A stretch of 64,000 nucleotides of DNA from Zobellia alginiliquefaciens. GTDB lineage: Bacteria > Bacteroidota > Bacteroidia > Flavobacteriales > Flavobacteriaceae. Below the pieces are notes generated by a model. It did no database searches. It was not told the DNA's origin and saw only the letters and a program-made list of their open reading frames with translations. Below, piece after piece: positions 1 to 10,396 of this stretch (its first letter is position 1; every line of letters starts with the position of its first letter). The position numbers and the translations under genes are program-made. The stretch covers positions 1,612,001 through 1,676,000 of the forward strand of contig NZ_CP119758.1 in the NCBI RefSeq assembly GCF_029323795.1, read 5' to 3'.

Positions 1-2556
1 GGTTATACCCACTAGCATATTTTTGTTCCGTTTTTTAAAATAATCGAACGAACCTGTAATCTTAGAATCGAACAAACCAAAGTCTACACCGAAATTTGTG
101 GTCGATATTCGCTCCCATGTTCTGTTTTCACTTGCCAATGCTCCAAGTGAGGCTGCCAAATTTCTAGATTGGGTGGTACCAAAGGGATAAATACCACTAT
201 TTACATTTATTGATTGAATATAGTCGTACAAACCAATACTACTCTGGTTACCTACCACACCATAGGAAACCCTCAACTTAAGCCTATCTAAAGATTTGAC
301 GTCAAAAAATTTCTCTTCAGAGATGTTCCAACCTGCTGAAACTCCTCCGAAATTATCCCAACGATTGTCTTTTGTAAAGCGTGAACTTCCATCGCGTCTA
401 GCAGTAATCTCTATAAGATATTTGGAATCAAAAGAGTAGTTCAATCTACCAAAAAAAGACCCTAAAGCCCAAGCATTAGCGGAACTATCATTATACTGCT
501 CGTCAACATCACCCAATTGCAGCGATTGCAATTCTTCTGTTAGCAAGTCTCTTCTATAAGCTGAGAACCCATCAAATTCGCTCTTTTCGTAAGACCCACC
601 TAATAAAACACTTACGTTATGAATCTGGTTGAAGCTTTCATTGTAATTGGCAAAAGCTGAATAATTTTGAAAAATTCTTTGATTATAACTCTTGCTCACC
701 CGATTTCTATCAGGACTTCTCTTATTGACCTGCTCGCCAGTCCAATCATAATAGGTGATAATTTTGGTGATTCCGTCACTAAAATTCTTATCAACATTAA
801 TTCCTCCAATGACATTTATATCAAGATTGTGTAAAATATCGTAACTCAATTTCACCCTAGAATTCAATCTATTACTAACATCTTTTGTTCTTCCTCCCAA
901 TTCAAGCATTGATATGGGGTCTGTGGTGCCTCCAAACCCATAATTTTCTCCTTGTGAATTCAAGTAGGCCATATTTGGTAGCGTATACCAATACACATCG
1001 TTTCCTCCATGAAAAACGCTATTCAATAAAGTGGGACGATCTTTAACACCTCTTTCAATATAAAAAGACAAACCCAAGTTCAATTTATCGGAAAACTTCA
1101 GATTATTATTTAGTCTTATATTAAAGCGATTGTAACTGTTTTCGGCTGGTGCCTGTAAACCTTCGGTATCAATATAACCTAGAGAATAATTATAGGTATG
1201 CTTCTCAGACCCTCCTGATACGGTTAGGTTATGAATCTGACCCAACGCATAATCTTTCCACATCTCGTCTACAAAATTTCTATCTGCATATGTGAAATCG
1301 ATAGCATCGAAAAAGGGTGAGGGACCAGTTCCCTCGGCACCGTTTAGCCAAAACTCTTCTCCTGCCTTATATCGATGATTTGAAATGCCGTCTAGCACAC
1401 TGGCCTCATCGTACATTTGATAATATTGGGATTGAGTAGCCGGTTGCACCTCTCGACCGAGAAACTCAAAGGTTGACTTACCTGAATAGCTAATTTTAGG
1501 CTTTCCTAGTTTTCCATTTTTGGTAGTTACCAATATGACCCCTCCTGCAGCTCTAGCGCCGTAAAGCGAAGCAGCAGCAGCATCTTTTAATACAGAAAAT
1601 TGGGCAATATCATTTTGGTTAAGTGAAGATAAAACGGATAAGTTATCATAGGGAACATCATCAATAATCAACAGAGGTTTCGTAGCATTTATACTTGAAG
1701 CACCTCTAATCTGTATATCTGCCCGTTCATCTCCGGGATCTCCCTGACCGCGTGACACCACTAATCCAGGAATTGCCCCCTGTAAGTTTACGATAAGGTT
1801 GGAACTTGACCTTTTTTGTATGGGTCCGACATCTACATTTTCAATAGCTCCTGTTAATGATTTTTTTCCTCTTGTTCCAAAACCCACTACCACTACCTCA
1901 TCAAGGCCGGCAGCACTTTCCTCTAAGGTGATAGTCAAATTGGTTTGATTATTTAACGGTATTTCTTTCGATGCAAAACCGATATAGCTCACATCGAGAA
2001 CAGCATTTTCATCGGCAACCGAAATGGAAAAATTTCCATCAAAATCGGTTTGGGTACCGTTGGTCGTGCCTTTTTCTACCACATTGGCGCCCATCAGAGG
2101 AATACCTTCCAAATCCGTTACCGTACCTCTGATTTCTGTTCTTTGAATTAGCGAAGGTATCCTAATACCGGAAATTGTATCTATAGACACTTCCTTTTGG
2201 CGAACCAAATAGACCCGTTTGCCGCTTAAATTGTAAGTGGTTTTGGTGCCTTTAAAAACTTGCTTCAAGACTTGAGCAATCCTCTCATTCTTTACATTTA
2301 TAGAGACCGGACGGTCTAAATCAACATCTTCCAACTTGTATACAAATTGAAATTCCGATGTTGTTTCTATTTCGTCTATAAGCTCCCCTACCGTAGCTTT
2401 ATTCAACTTTAATGTAATTTTCATCCGCTGTGAATAAGTATCATTGGCTTGCAAGGAAAAGAAAGCTACCAATATAAACAGCGTGCTGAGTTTCATCTTT
2501 AGATCATATTTAAATATAGGATATGAGCTTCTTGTACAATTAAGAAGTTTTTTCAT
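1..2556 (-). CDS. SusC/RagA-family TonB-dependent receptor, 3' end beyond window
   Basis: Outer-membrane TonB-dependent transporter of the SusC type, expected to import an oligosaccharide with a SusD partner. I translated it by hand: ATG at 2556, open through to base 1 (852 codons), so the end of the beta-barrel lies outside the window. N-terminus: positively charged start and hydrophobic signal segment. Then a secretin/TonB N-terminal (STN) signalling domain at about residues 45-125, a carboxypeptidase-D-like domain (GTVTDLEGIPLMGANV..., about 145-220), a plug domain with IQIRGASSINATKPLLIIDD, and the barrel, ending in view with DYFKKRNKNMLVGIT. The STN domain is the part that talks to a FecR-type anti-sigma factor, which is encoded immediately upstream, so this receptor is probably self-inducing through the sigma/FecR pair. 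No SusD is visible; it would be expected further left. Substrate unknown; arabinose-containing glycan is an inference from the neighbouring ara genes. Confidence 0.93.
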   Translation of the reverse strand, partial: MKKLLNCTRSSYPIFKYDLKMKLSTLFILVAFFSLQANDTYSQRMKITLKLNKATVGELIDEIETTSEFQFVYKLEDVDLDRPVSINVKNERIAQVLKQVFKGTKTTYNLSGKRVYLVRQKEVSIDTISGIRIPSLIQRTEIRGTVTDLEGIPLMGANVVEKGTTNGTQTDFDGNFSISVADENAVLDVSYIGFASKEIPLNNQTNLTITLEESAAGLDEVVVVGFGTRGKKSLTGAIENVDVGPIQKRSSSNLIVNLQGAIPGLVVSRGQGDPGDERADIQIRGASSINATKPLLIIDDVPYDNLSVLSSLNQNDIAQFSVLKDAAAASLYGARAAGGVILVTTKNGKLGKPKISYSGKSTFEFLGREVQPATQSQYYQMYDEASVLDGISNHRYKAGEEFWLNGAEGTGPSPFFDAIDFTYADRNFVDEMWKDYALGQIHNLTVSGGSEKHTYNYSLGYIDTEGLQAPAENSYNRFNIRLNNNLKFSDKLNLGLSFYIERGVKDRPTLLNSVFHGGNDVYWYTLPNMAYLNSQGENYGFGGTTDPISMLELGGRTKDVSNRLNSRVKLSYDILHNLDINVIGGINVDKNFSDGITKIITYYDWTGEQVNKRSPDRNRVSKSYNQRIFQNYSAFANYNESFNQIHNVSVLLGGSYEKSEFDGFSAYRRDLLTEELQSLQLGDVDEQYNDSSANAWALGSFFGRLNYSFDSKYLIEITARRDGSSRFTKDNRWDNFGGVSAGWNISEEKFFDVKSLDRLKLRVSYGVVGNQSSIGLYDYIQSINVNSGIYPFGTTQSRNLAASLGALASENRTWERISTTNFGVDFGLFDSKITGSFDYFKKRNKNMLVGIT

Positions 2557-2609
2557 ACTTTTAAGGTGTTAAATGTGGTTATTTGTTTTAATCTAATCAC
2601 AGGTATTGA

Positions 2610-2637
2610 ATCGGGAAATGTTGGCGCATTTTCCGAT
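2610..2637. repeat. Inverted repeat (hairpin) between fecR and susC
   Basis: Arms at 2610-2620 and 2627-2637 are 11 bp with one mismatch and a 6-base loop. A run of seven T follows on the plus strand, which would make it an intrinsic terminator only for plus-strand transcripts, and no plus-strand gene precedes it. On the minus strand, where fecR and susC are read, the A-run comes first. It may be a terminator of antisense transcription, an mRNA processing/stability hairpin in the susC leader, or chance. Confidence 0.4.
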
Positions 2638-2721
2638 TTTTTTATATTATATACCAGTGCAACTTTCTTGGTTTATTAGTCTTTGTTCATTGGCTATTAT
2701 TTAAATTAAAGTTCAGTTAGA

Positions 2722-3843
2722 TTATTTAATAAGAATTGTTCCTGGGCTTTTAACCGTATAATCAATTCCGTAATTCTCCTTTAATTCAGAAAGAACCTTT
2801 TCTATAGGCTCATTTCCAAAATTTGCGTTGAATTTCTTTTTAGAAAGATTCTCATTACGATTGACAATTGAAACGTTATAGTGTCTTTCTAACTTTTTTA
2901 TGATACTCTCAAAGGTGATATTCCGAAAAATCAATTCACCTTTCATCCAAGAAGTATACTGATTTGTTGGAACTGCGCTTTTACTTATTTCTTGATTTTT
3001 CTTGTTGAAACTTCCTTTGAATCCAGGTTTAAGTATTACCGTATTTTTATTGGTTATGGTCTTATCTTCGGCATAAAGACTTACCGATCCCTCAACAAGG
3101 ACTACATCTGTTGTTTCATCCTCGGAATATGACGATATGTTGAATTCAGTTCCTAAAACTTGTACGTTCAACTTCTCCGTATTTACAATAAACGGTCGCA
3201 ACGAATCTTTAGCAACTTGAAGATATGCTTCACCTGTAATGTAGACCTGTCTTTCTTGGTTTTTCAAAAACCTTGTAGGGTATTTTAAAGAAGACCCAGC
3301 ATTTAGGTGAGCAACTGTTCCGTCAGATAAACTTACCCGAAAAGTCTTTCCGAAAGGAATGGTTAACGTATTGTACACTAATTTCTCTGTTTCACTTGCT
3401 GCCGAATAAATCAATTCTTTTCCATCTTGACGGCCTATTACACTTCCGGCATCATCGGTCAAGGTTATCCCTCCGTTTTCTTCAATGATTTGAACACTAC
3501 CATCATCGAGTTTAAGGGTTATAACATTATTAGGGGTTTCATTTTGATATTCTCCTCTCGATGTAAAGTAAAAATATCCGACAGCCAAAAACCCGATTAA
3601 TACAGCTGCTACTGAAGCCACTTGCCCAAATCGAAATCTATTGGATCTTTCTTTGGTGTGCGGTTCGATTCTTTTCCATAACGAATTTTTTACCTGAATG
3701 CGATCGAGATCATCTTCAAAAGCTTCTTTTTTGATATGGGAACCTAGTTCACTGCTAAACCGATTTAAAAGTTGCATTTCTTCGTCAGAAATGGATCCCT
3801 CTAAATACTTGTCCAACAGTTTTCTGAAATCTTGTTCTTTCAT
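2722..3843 (-). CDS. FecR-family anti-sigma factor (DUF4974 C-terminal domain)
   Basis: Inner-membrane regulator that relays receptor occupancy from the SusC STN domain to the cytoplasmic ECF sigma factor. 373 residues, usual for the Bacteroidota FecR family. Cytoplasmic N-terminal part about 1-72 (start MKEQDFRKLLDKYLEG), one transmembrane helix about 73-93 (VASVAAVLIGFLAVGYFYF), then a periplasmic FecR beta domain with the typical LTIPFGKTFRVSLSDGTVAHLNAGS stretch at about 160-190 and FIVNTEKLNVQVLGTEFNI at about 215-235, and a C-terminal secretin/STN-like DUF4974 domain (GELIFRNITFESIIKKLERHYNV, about 300-373). It sits between the sigma gene (147 bp upstream) and the susC gene (165 bp downstream), the standard order for this signalling trio. 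ATG start is unambiguous. Confidence 0.95.
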   Translation of the reverse strand: MKEQDFRKLLDKYLEGSISDEEMQLLNRFSSELGSHIKKEAFEDDLDRIQVKNSLWKRIEPHTKERSNRFRFGQVASVAAVLIGFLAVGYFYFTSRGEYQNETPNNVITLKLDDGSVQIIEENGGITLTDDAGSVIGRQDGKELIYSAASETEKLVYNTLTIPFGKTFRVSLSDGTVAHLNAGSSLKYPTRFLKNQERQVYITGEAYLQVAKDSLRPFIVNTEKLNVQVLGTEFNISSYSEDETTDVVLVEGSVSLYAEDKTITNKNTVILKPGFKGSFNKKNQEISKSAVPTNQYTSWMKGELIFRNITFESIIKKLERHYNVSIVNRNENLSKKKFNANFGNEPIEKVLSELKENYGIDYTVKSPGTILIK

Positions 3844-3990
3844 TGTATATCCCTCTATTAGTAGGAACCGTAAAACTATTAGGACTCACACAGCAAATAC
3901 TGTTTTAACATATATTTAACAAATTAAAGAGTGCATAGAGACCGTAAGGAACCTAGTTAACCAGATATAACGCAATAAAAAAAGGACTTT

Positions 3991-4566
3991 TTAAACGAAA
4001 AGATAAAGTAAGATAGCGTGAAGTGTAGCCATATGCCGCCTTATTACTTTTAAAGCCAAAGACACTTGATTCTCAACAGATCGTTTTGATATGCCGAATT
4101 TTATGGCAATTTCTTCATTGGTAGTATGTTCCATACGGCTCAACCTAAATATCTGCTGGCATCTAGGAGTCAGCTCTTTTAAGGATTTGTCTATAATGGT
4201 CTGCACATGCACCAAATTGTGCTGGCCCTCTATTTCCGCTTCGGAAATAAGCGGCAAGGAGTTTATAACCTTAATTTGGACATTGTTAAATTTATTGTCT
4301 CTTAAATATTTATAACAACCATAACGAACAGATTGGAAAAGGTATGCTTGGAAATCTGCTATATCTCGCTTTTCCCTAAGCTTCCATAGATTAATCCAGA
4401 CTTCTTGAATAATGTCTTCTACTGCCGCTCTGTTTCCAAGGATGGCATTGGCCTTAATGAACATAACCTCCCAATACTTCTCAAAAAGGACCTGGAACGC
4501 CCTCTGATTGCCCTCTTTAAATTGGGCCACCAATAAGTTATCACTATGGTTCTTTTTATCAATCAT
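3991..4566 (-). CDS. RNA polymerase ECF-type sigma factor (sigma-70 family)
   Basis: Transcription initiation factor of the Bacteroidota extracytoplasmic-function type. 191 residues, normal for the family. Region 2 covers about residues 10-90 (LVAQFKEGNQRAFQVLFEKYW and EDIIQEVWINLWKLRE), region 4 about 120-180 with a helix-turn-helix (TTNEEIAIKFGISKRSVENQVSLALKVIRRH). First gene of the sigma-FecR-SusC set read on the minus strand; FecR is expected to hold or activate it depending on the receptor. The ATG at 4566 fits the start of region 2. The C-terminal hydrophobic tail (LHAILLYLFV) is common in this sigma subgroup. Confidence 0.95.
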   Translation of the reverse strand: MIDKKNHSDNLLVAQFKEGNQRAFQVLFEKYWEVMFIKANAILGNRAAVEDIIQEVWINLWKLREKRDIADFQAYLFQSVRYGCYKYLRDNKFNNVQIKVINSLPLISEAEIEGQHNLVHVQTIIDKSLKELTPRCQQIFRLSRMEHTTNEEIAIKFGISKRSVENQVSLALKVIRRHMATLHAILLYLFV

Positions 4567-4708
4567 GAGTTACCGAAAAAAAACATAAATACAAATTCAA
4601 ATTTTAAATGTAGAAAAAAAAGTACATAAATATTATTGAATAATCAAAAATAAATAGCCCTTATCACACTATTCGCAAATTAAATCAGTCCCCAATACAT
4701 AAAACACA

Positions 4709-4732
4709 AGTAAATTCCTTACTTATAAGTAA
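4709..4732. repeat. Three alternating AAGTAA/TTACTT half-sites
   Basis: AAGTAA at 4709-4714, TTACTT at 4719-4724 and AAGTAA at 4727-4732. The last two make a perfect 14-bp palindrome (4719-4732). The element lies 16 bp downstream of the araA stop and ahead of the sigma gene (minus strand). No U-run follows on the minus strand, so it is not a convincing terminator. It could be an operator for the sigma-FecR-SusC block or chance in AT-rich DNA. Confidence 0.3.
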
Positions 4733-4747
4733 TAAAAAACGTAGGCT

Positions 4748-6250
4748 TTAAATACCTTTTAAACCATAAGCCGCATCGTTCCAACGCAGTTCTTGTTTAA
4801 AGCGGTACAGGTCAGTTTTTTCATCAATCAGCAGAAATTCCAAATCCATGATTTCTGCAAAATCCTCCAATGATTCTGCGGAGATATTCTGACTGTAACA
4901 GGTATGATGTGCTCCTCCACCATAAATCCAAGCTGCAGCAGCCGTTTGAAGATCGGGTTTTGCCTCCCATAAAACTCTTGCCACGGGAAGGTTAGGCATA
5001 TTTTCTTCTATTTCTATAGCTTCCACTTTATTGACCAGCATCCTAAATCTATTACCCATATCCACAACCGATGCATTCAAAGCATTTCCTGCGCCAGCGT
5101 TAAATACCAAACGTACCGGGTCTTCTTTACCGCCAATACCAAGGGGATGAATTTCACACGAAACATCTCCTTTAGCAATGGACGGGCAAATTTCTAACAT
5201 ATGAGAACCAAGTACCGACGTGTTTGCGGGGTTAAAGTGATACGTATAGTCTTCCATAAAACTATTACCGCCTTTCAGACCTGCCCCCATAACTTTCATG
5301 GTACGCACAAGTGCTGCCGTCTTCCAGTCACCTTCGCCACCAAAGCCATAACCACTTGCCATAAGCCGTTGAGTAGCAATACCCGGTAATTGCTTCATAC
5401 CATGTAAATCCTCAAAAGTATCGGTAAAAGCGGTATAACCACCTTCCTCAAGAAAAGCCCGCATACCCAACTCTATCCGCGCAGCATCCATTAAAGAATT
5501 GCGCATACTTCCATCAGCTTTAATTTTAGCTGCCATGGTATAAGAATCCTCATATTCTTGCATCAAAGCATTTATTTCAACAGCGGAAACCTCATCGATA
5601 TATTTTACCAAATCACCTACGCCATATCCATTAACCTCATAACCGAACTTCATTTGAGCAGAAACTTTGTTTCCCTCGGTAACTGCTACTTGACGCATAT
5701 TATCCCCAAAACGGGCTACTTTCATTTTTTTAGAGTCTGCAACGGCTGAGACCACACGACACCAGCTGACTACCTGTTGAATAACAGTTTCATTTTGCCA
5801 ATGTCCCACAACCACCTTTCGATTCAACCGCATCCTGGAAGCCAAAAATCCAAATTCCCTACCACCATGTGCAGATTGATTCAGGTTCATAAAATCCATA
5901 TCAATGGCATTCCAAGGAATGTCCCGATTGTATTGGGTATGCAGATGCAAAAATGGTTTTTGAAGTGCCTGTAGGCCCGCAATCCACATTTTGGCAGGAG
6001 AGAAAGTATGCATCCACAGAACCAAACCTACGCAAGTATCAACATGGTTCGCTTCTTTACATAGTGCATTGATTTCTGTAGCCGTTTTTACTACAGGTTT
6101 GAAAATCACCCTAACGGGAACACGTTTATTTGCATTATAGTAATTAGCAATTTCAAGGGAATGCTCCGCAACTTGTGCCAGTGTTTCCGGTCCGTATAGA
6201 TGTTGGCTTCCCGTTACGAACCAAACTTCTTCATTTGAAATATCTATCAT
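4748..6250 (-). CDS. araA: L-arabinose isomerase
   Basis: Cytosolic enzyme converting L-arabinose to L-ribulose, first step of bacterial arabinose catabolism; needs a divalent metal. 500 residues, exactly the usual length. The N-terminus [17 protein letters not shown] is the family hallmark. Other conserved pieces: [11 protein letters not shown]-like segment ([14 protein letters not shown], about 80-93), [20 protein letters not shown] (about 300-320) followed by [10 protein letters not shown] carrying the metal-binding glutamate, [12 protein letters not shown], and [10 protein letters not shown] near residue 450 with the catalytic/metal histidines. Last gene of the ara set on the minus strand, 19 bp after the symporter gene. 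All expected active-site regions are present, so it should be functional. Confidence 0.98.
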   Translation of the reverse strand: MIDISNEEVWFVTGSQHLYGPETLAQVAEHSLEIANYYNANKRVPVRVIFKPVVKTATEINALCKEANHVDTCVGLVLWMHTFSPAKMWIAGLQALQKPFLHLHTQYNRDIPWNAIDMDFMNLNQSAHGGREFGFLASRMRLNRKVVVGHWQNETVIQQVVSWCRVVSAVADSKKMKVARFGDNMRQVAVTEGNKVSAQMKFGYEVNGYGVGDLVKYIDEVSAVEINALMQEYEDSYTMAAKIKADGSMRNSLMDAARIELGMRAFLEEGGYTAFTDTFEDLHGMKQLPGIATQRLMASGYGFGGEGDWKTAALVRTMKVMGAGLKGGNSFMEDYTYHFNPANTSVLGSHMLEICPSIAKGDVSCEIHPLGIGGKEDPVRLVFNAGAGNALNASVVDMGNRFRMLVNKVEAIEIEENMPNLPVARVLWEAKPDLQTAAAAWIYGGGAHHTCYSQNISAESLEDFAEIMDLEFLLIDEKTDLYRFKQELRWNDAAYGLKGI

Positions 6251-6269
6251 TGTAGTAATGCTCTGTAAA

Positions 6270-7895
6270 TTATAAACTCAATGCACTGAAAGAAATCATG
6301 ATATACACCACTATCAGAAGTACAATAACCGAAGTGATTATATCCCATATGTTGTAGCTCGATTTACCTTCTTCCTTTTGCTCCGCAGATACACTCCCAA
6401 AAGTCAACCCTGCCAATTGAGCCTGCGATGGCGCCGGATAGAACATACTTACTACAACTGCAATGGCAATACAAAGCGCAAAAAAGTAAGCGCCAAAAAC
6501 CAACCAATTAATATCTGCGAGCTTGAACATTAAACTATCCTGTGCCAAGCTAGACTTTACTATTTCTAGCGTAAGTTTTGTAAAACCAATGATAAAACCA
6601 CCTACCAAAGTTGCTATTGCTCCATTGGCATTTATACGTTTATAAAAAATACCTAGTAAGAATACAGCCGCTATGGGCGGTGAGATATAGGCCTGTACAT
6701 TCTGCAGGTACTCGTATAGCCCATCGGACAATGTGGTTATAATAGGAATCCATAAAAGTCCTAGTCCAACCACAAAAAAGGTTGCGATACGACCTGTTTT
6801 AACCAACTCTTCTTCCGGTTTTTGAGGTTTCAATTTTTTATAAATATCCAAAGTGAACAGTGTAGAGCATGAATTAAAGACCGAAGCCAAAGAACTCATT
6901 AATGCGGCCAGCAAACCGGCGGCCACCAAACCTCGTAATCCCGAAGGCATTAAATTACTCATCAAAACAGGAAAGGCTTCATCTGGGCTATCCCAATGCA
7001 ATTTTCCTTGCATTTTCAACCCTAAAGCAACAACACCCGGAATGAGAAACAAGAATACCGGCATCAATTTTAAGAGGGCTCCAAAAATACTTCCTCTTCT
7101 ACCTTCCTTAATATTTTTTGCAGTTAGTACGCGTTGTACGATAACCTGATCCGTACACCAGTACCAAATACCCACTACCGTACTAGTGATGAACAAAGGT
7201 AACCACGGATAATCAGGGTCCGAGTTGGGTCGCCACATGTTAAAATAATCCGGACCAACGGTTGCTTTCAATTCTCCCCATCCGCCAACAGCATCAAGCC
7301 CTAAATAAGTTAAAATTCCTGCACCGAAAACCAAAACTATGGCTTGGATTGTTTCCGTGTACACCACAGCCCGCATTCCACCTAGAACCGTATACAATCC
7401 TGTGAGTACAACTGTAGCCACAGCTCCAATCCAAAACGGAATGCCCAATAGAGCAGATACGACCACACCTCCGGCATAAATGGTTACGGAGACTTTGGTT
7501 AGGATATATGCTATTAAGGATACTATGGAAAGGACCCATCTGGAACGGGCATCAAAGCGTTTTTCAAGAAATTCGGGCATGGTAAATACACCACTTCGAG
7601 CATAAAAGGGCAAGAATACCCAGCCCAACATCAATACTAACCATGCATGAAGCTCGTAAATTAGCAAAGGCATTTTATCACCGGCACCATTACCGGCAAG
7701 ACCTACAACATGCTCAGAACCAATATTGGATGCAAAAATAGAAGCACCCACCATAAACCAGCCTATGTTTCTCCCTGCTAAAAAATAATCTTCGGTATTT
7801 TTTTGTTTTTGCTTGATAACCCACCAGGCCACACCAAGTAATACAATAAAATATAGGGCAATAACGACCCAGTCCAGTGTATCTAATCCTTTCAT
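6270..7895 (-). CDS. Sodium/solute symporter (SSS family), probable arabinose importer
   Basis: Polytopic inner-membrane transporter of the SLC5/SSS family (LeuT fold), 541 residues with about 13-14 hydrophobic helices beginning [20 protein letters not shown]. Family signatures: [35 protein letters not shown] (TM2 region with the sodium-site serines, about 35-70), an aromatic-rich [22 protein letters not shown] loop (about 240-260), and [23 protein letters not shown] (about 335-357, containing the conserved Ser/Thr of the Na2 site). Position between araD and araA in the same direction indicates import of L-arabinose, although SSS members also carry xylose, galactose and other solutes, so the substrate is inferred from context. 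Confidence 0.93.
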   Translation of the reverse strand: MKGLDTLDWVVIALYFIVLLGVAWWVIKQKQKNTEDYFLAGRNIGWFMVGASIFASNIGSEHVVGLAGNGAGDKMPLLIYELHAWLVLMLGWVFLPFYARSGVFTMPEFLEKRFDARSRWVLSIVSLIAYILTKVSVTIYAGGVVVSALLGIPFWIGAVATVVLTGLYTVLGGMRAVVYTETIQAIVLVFGAGILTYLGLDAVGGWGELKATVGPDYFNMWRPNSDPDYPWLPLFITSTVVGIWYWCTDQVIVQRVLTAKNIKEGRRGSIFGALLKLMPVFLFLIPGVVALGLKMQGKLHWDSPDEAFPVLMSNLMPSGLRGLVAAGLLAALMSSLASVFNSCSTLFTLDIYKKLKPQKPEEELVKTGRIATFFVVGLGLLWIPIITTLSDGLYEYLQNVQAYISPPIAAVFLLGIFYKRINANGAIATLVGGFIIGFTKLTLEIVKSSLAQDSLMFKLADINWLVFGAYFFALCIAIAVVVSMFYPAPSQAQLAGLTFGSVSAEQKEEGKSSYNIWDIITSVIVLLIVVYIMISFSALSL

Positions 7896-7930
7896 ATTTA
7901 TTTACTGCGTTGGTTGTTCATTCAAGTAAG

Positions 7931-8635
7931 CTAACACCCTTGCCCATAATAGGCATCTTTGCCATGCTTACGTTCAAAATGCTTCTTTTTCAAAGCTTCC
8001 TTTAACGGAGTAGCATTGGGATTTATCTGAAGCGTTAAATGAGCCATTTTCGCAACTTCTTCGCAGACCGCACTGTTGTACACAGCCTTTGCTGCAGTAA
8101 CTCCCCAAGTAAATGGAGCATGGCTACCCACGAGTACCATACCAATTTCGTTATAGTCCAGCCCTCTTTCTTTTAGGCAATCTATAATCTGATATCCTGT
8201 CATATGCTCATAATCGCCCTCAATATATTCATCTTTCATAGGTGGAGCACAGGGAATATCAGCAATTAAATGATCCGCATGAGTGGTCCCGAAGATAGGA
8301 ATATCCTTTATAGCTTGTGCCCATGCCGTACCATAAGTTGAATGCGTGTGTACTACTCCGCCTATTTTATCCCATTCCTTGTAAAGAACGGCATGGGTTT
8401 TAGTATCGGATGAAGGTCTCATTTTACCCTCAACAATCTTCGCATCAAAATCGCAGATAACGATATCGTCAACCTTCAACTTGGCATACGGCACTCCACT
8501 TGGCTTTATGGCAAAAACACCTTTATCCCTATCCACAGCACTTGCATTTCCAAAAGTGAACAACACTAGACCCAGTTCCGGCAACTGCATATTGGCCTCG
8601 TAGGCCTCTTCCTTTAGTGATTTGTATTTACCCAT
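7931..8635 (-). CDS. araD: L-ribulose-5-phosphate 4-epimerase
   Basis: Cytosolic class II aldolase-family enzyme that turns L-ribulose 5-phosphate into D-xylulose 5-phosphate, feeding the pentose phosphate pathway. 234 residues, typical length. Visible motifs: GNASAVDRDKGVFAIKPSGVPY (substrate phosphate binding, about 29-51), PSSDTKTHAVLYKEW (about 74-88), and GVVHTHSTYGTAWAQA followed by THADH, which supply the zinc-binding histidines (about 94-122), plus VLVGSHAPFTWG with the third histidine. The start codon overlaps the end of araB by 8 bp, implying translational coupling. Confidence 0.97.
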   Translation of the reverse strand: MGKYKSLKEEAYEANMQLPELGLVLFTFGNASAVDRDKGVFAIKPSGVPYAKLKVDDIVICDFDAKIVEGKMRPSSDTKTHAVLYKEWDKIGGVVHTHSTYGTAWAQAIKDIPIFGTTHADHLIADIPCAPPMKDEYIEGDYEHMTGYQIIDCLKERGLDYNEIGMVLVGSHAPFTWGVTAAKAVYNSAVCEEVAKMAHLTLQINPNATPLKEALKKKHFERKHGKDAYYGQGC

Positions 8636-10322
8636 TTTTTTTGGTTTGGTTCATGATATGTGTTTCCATCGTTTCGCATAACCGACTATAATTGTCATAA
8701 ACTATGGTATACGCTTCTGCATGTACTTGGTTTGGCTCATAAATAGTTTCAAAAGAACTTCCCATTTGGTCCATAGCTTCAGGAACATTGTTATACACCT
8801 TGGCTGCAACGGCTCCAAAAACAGCTGCCCCCAAAGCGCAAGCCTGTTCAGATGCCACCACTTTTATGGGCATTTTCAGCACATCGGCCATCATTTGCAT
8901 TATAAACGGCGATTTTTTAGCCACTCCACCCAAAGCAATGACTCCTTTTATTGGTATTCCTTCTGATAAAAAACGGTCCACGATTTTCTTCGCGCCAAAA
9001 CAAGAAGCTTCTACCAATGCCCTGAATATTTTAGGCGATGTACTCCCTAGGTTTATACCGGAAATAACGCCTTTTAAATTCTGATTGGCATCCGGAGTCC
9101 GCCGTCCGTTCATCCAATCCAACGCCAACTCACCCGAAGCACCAATCGGTTCCTTGCTTGCGGCATTACTAAGTTCCGGAATTAAGTTTTTCAATGCTTC
9201 GGCAATCAGCTTTTGTTTCGTATCCTCATCAATGAGGTCCGATTTTGAAATCAGTTCTTTTATAGGCCACTCCAAAACTCGACTGTACCATGCATAGATA
9301 TCGCCAAAAGCCGACTGCCCTGCTTCCAGCCCCAGCATTTGTGGAATAACGGAACCATCTACTTGTCCGCATATACCTTTGACCAGTTTCTCTTCCCCGT
9401 CCATTGGAGCGACAAGAATATCACAAGTGGAGGTACCCATAATTTTGGTTAGGAAATACGGTTCCGTTTTTGCTCCAACGGCACCCATGTGGGCATCAAA
9501 AGCACCCACGGAAACTACTGTAGATTCAGGAAGCCCCAATCGCTCAGACCATTCTGCACTTAAATTCCCCACCGAAACATCGGAAGTATATGTTTTTGTA
9601 AAAAGTCGATTTCGTAGTCCGTCTAAAAGCGGGTCCAAAGTTGTCAAAAAATCATTGGAAGGCAAACCACCAAAGCTTTCATGCCAAAGCGCCTTATGTC
9701 CAGCAGCACATCGGCTTCGCTTCATATTATGCACATCGTTACCACCTGTCAATAAAAAAGGAATCCAATCACAATGCTCTACCCAAGAATAGGCCGCTTT
9801 GTGAACCGCCGCATCCGTTCTTGACACGTGTAATATTTTACTCCAAAACCACTCAGAAGAATAAATTCCACCTTCGTATTGCGAATAATCAACATCCCAT
9901 TGGGCACACAACTCATTTATTTCTTTGGCCTCTTGAATACCCGTATGGTCTTTCCACAGAACAAACATGGCGTTAGGGTTCTCTTTAAACTCTTCCAACA
10001 ATGCCAAAGGAGTTCCTTGCGCATCAACCGCCACCGGAGTACTCCCCGTGGTATCCACACCTATACTAACAATTTGCTTGGCCACTTCAGCACCAACTTC
10101 ACTTACTACAGATTTGATTGTAGATTCAATGCCCTCTATATAATCTAACGGGTGTTGTCTAAACCGATTTTCGGAAGGATCACAAAATTCCCCTTTTTTC
10201 CAACGTGCATAATAATGAACCGCCGTGGACAGCTCTTCCCCCGTTTGTGTATGGACCAAAAGAGCCCGGACGGAATCCGAACCAAAATCCAAGCCTAAGC
10301 TATAGGCAATTTGTGATTTCAT
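8628..10322 (-). CDS. araB: Ribulokinase
   Basis: Cytosolic FGGY-family sugar kinase phosphorylating L-ribulose. 564 residues, matching bacterial AraB. N-terminal ATPase-fold phosphate-1 motif LGLDFGSDSVRALLVHTQTG (about 9-28), SIGVDTTGSTPVAVD (about 87-101), the substrate region SRCAAGHKALWH (about 203-214), KIMGTSTCDILVAP (about 292-305), and the C-terminal FGGY signature region GVIALGGVAKKSPFIMQMMAD (about 455-475). First enzyme gene after the regulator on the minus strand, with a perfect 19-bp inverted repeat about 75 bp upstream of its start. The 8-bp overlap with araD suggests one transcript araB-araD-symporter-araA. Confidence 0.97.
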   Translation of the reverse strand: MKSQIAYSLGLDFGSDSVRALLVHTQTGEELSTAVHYYARWKKGEFCDPSENRFRQHPLDYIEGIESTIKSVVSEVGAEVAKQIVSIGVDTTGSTPVAVDAQGTPLALLEEFKENPNAMFVLWKDHTGIQEAKEINELCAQWDVDYSQYEGGIYSSEWFWSKILHVSRTDAAVHKAAYSWVEHCDWIPFLLTGGNDVHNMKRSRCAAGHKALWHESFGGLPSNDFLTTLDPLLDGLRNRLFTKTYTSDVSVGNLSAEWSERLGLPESTVVSVGAFDAHMGAVGAKTEPYFLTKIMGTSTCDILVAPMDGEEKLVKGICGQVDGSVIPQMLGLEAGQSAFGDIYAWYSRVLEWPIKELISKSDLIDEDTKQKLIAEALKNLIPELSNAASKEPIGASGELALDWMNGRRTPDANQNLKGVISGINLGSTSPKIFRALVEASCFGAKKIVDRFLSEGIPIKGVIALGGVAKKSPFIMQMMADVLKMPIKVVASEQACALGAAVFGAVAAKVYNNVPEAMDQMGSSFETIYEPNQVHAEAYTIVYDNYSRLCETMETHIMNQTKKNG

Positions 10323-10396
10323 GTGTATAAACTTTAAAAATTTAGGTCCGTTTTACCAAAACATCCTGTAAAAGAAACTAATATAGAACTTTTTAC

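Noticed and set aside
3698-3919. 73-codon plus-strand ORF opposite fecR
   Set aside because: Antisense overlap with the well-supported FecR N-terminus.
9379-9792. 137-codon plus-strand ORF
   Set aside because: Antisense to araB, Ser/Pro-rich, no protein family features.
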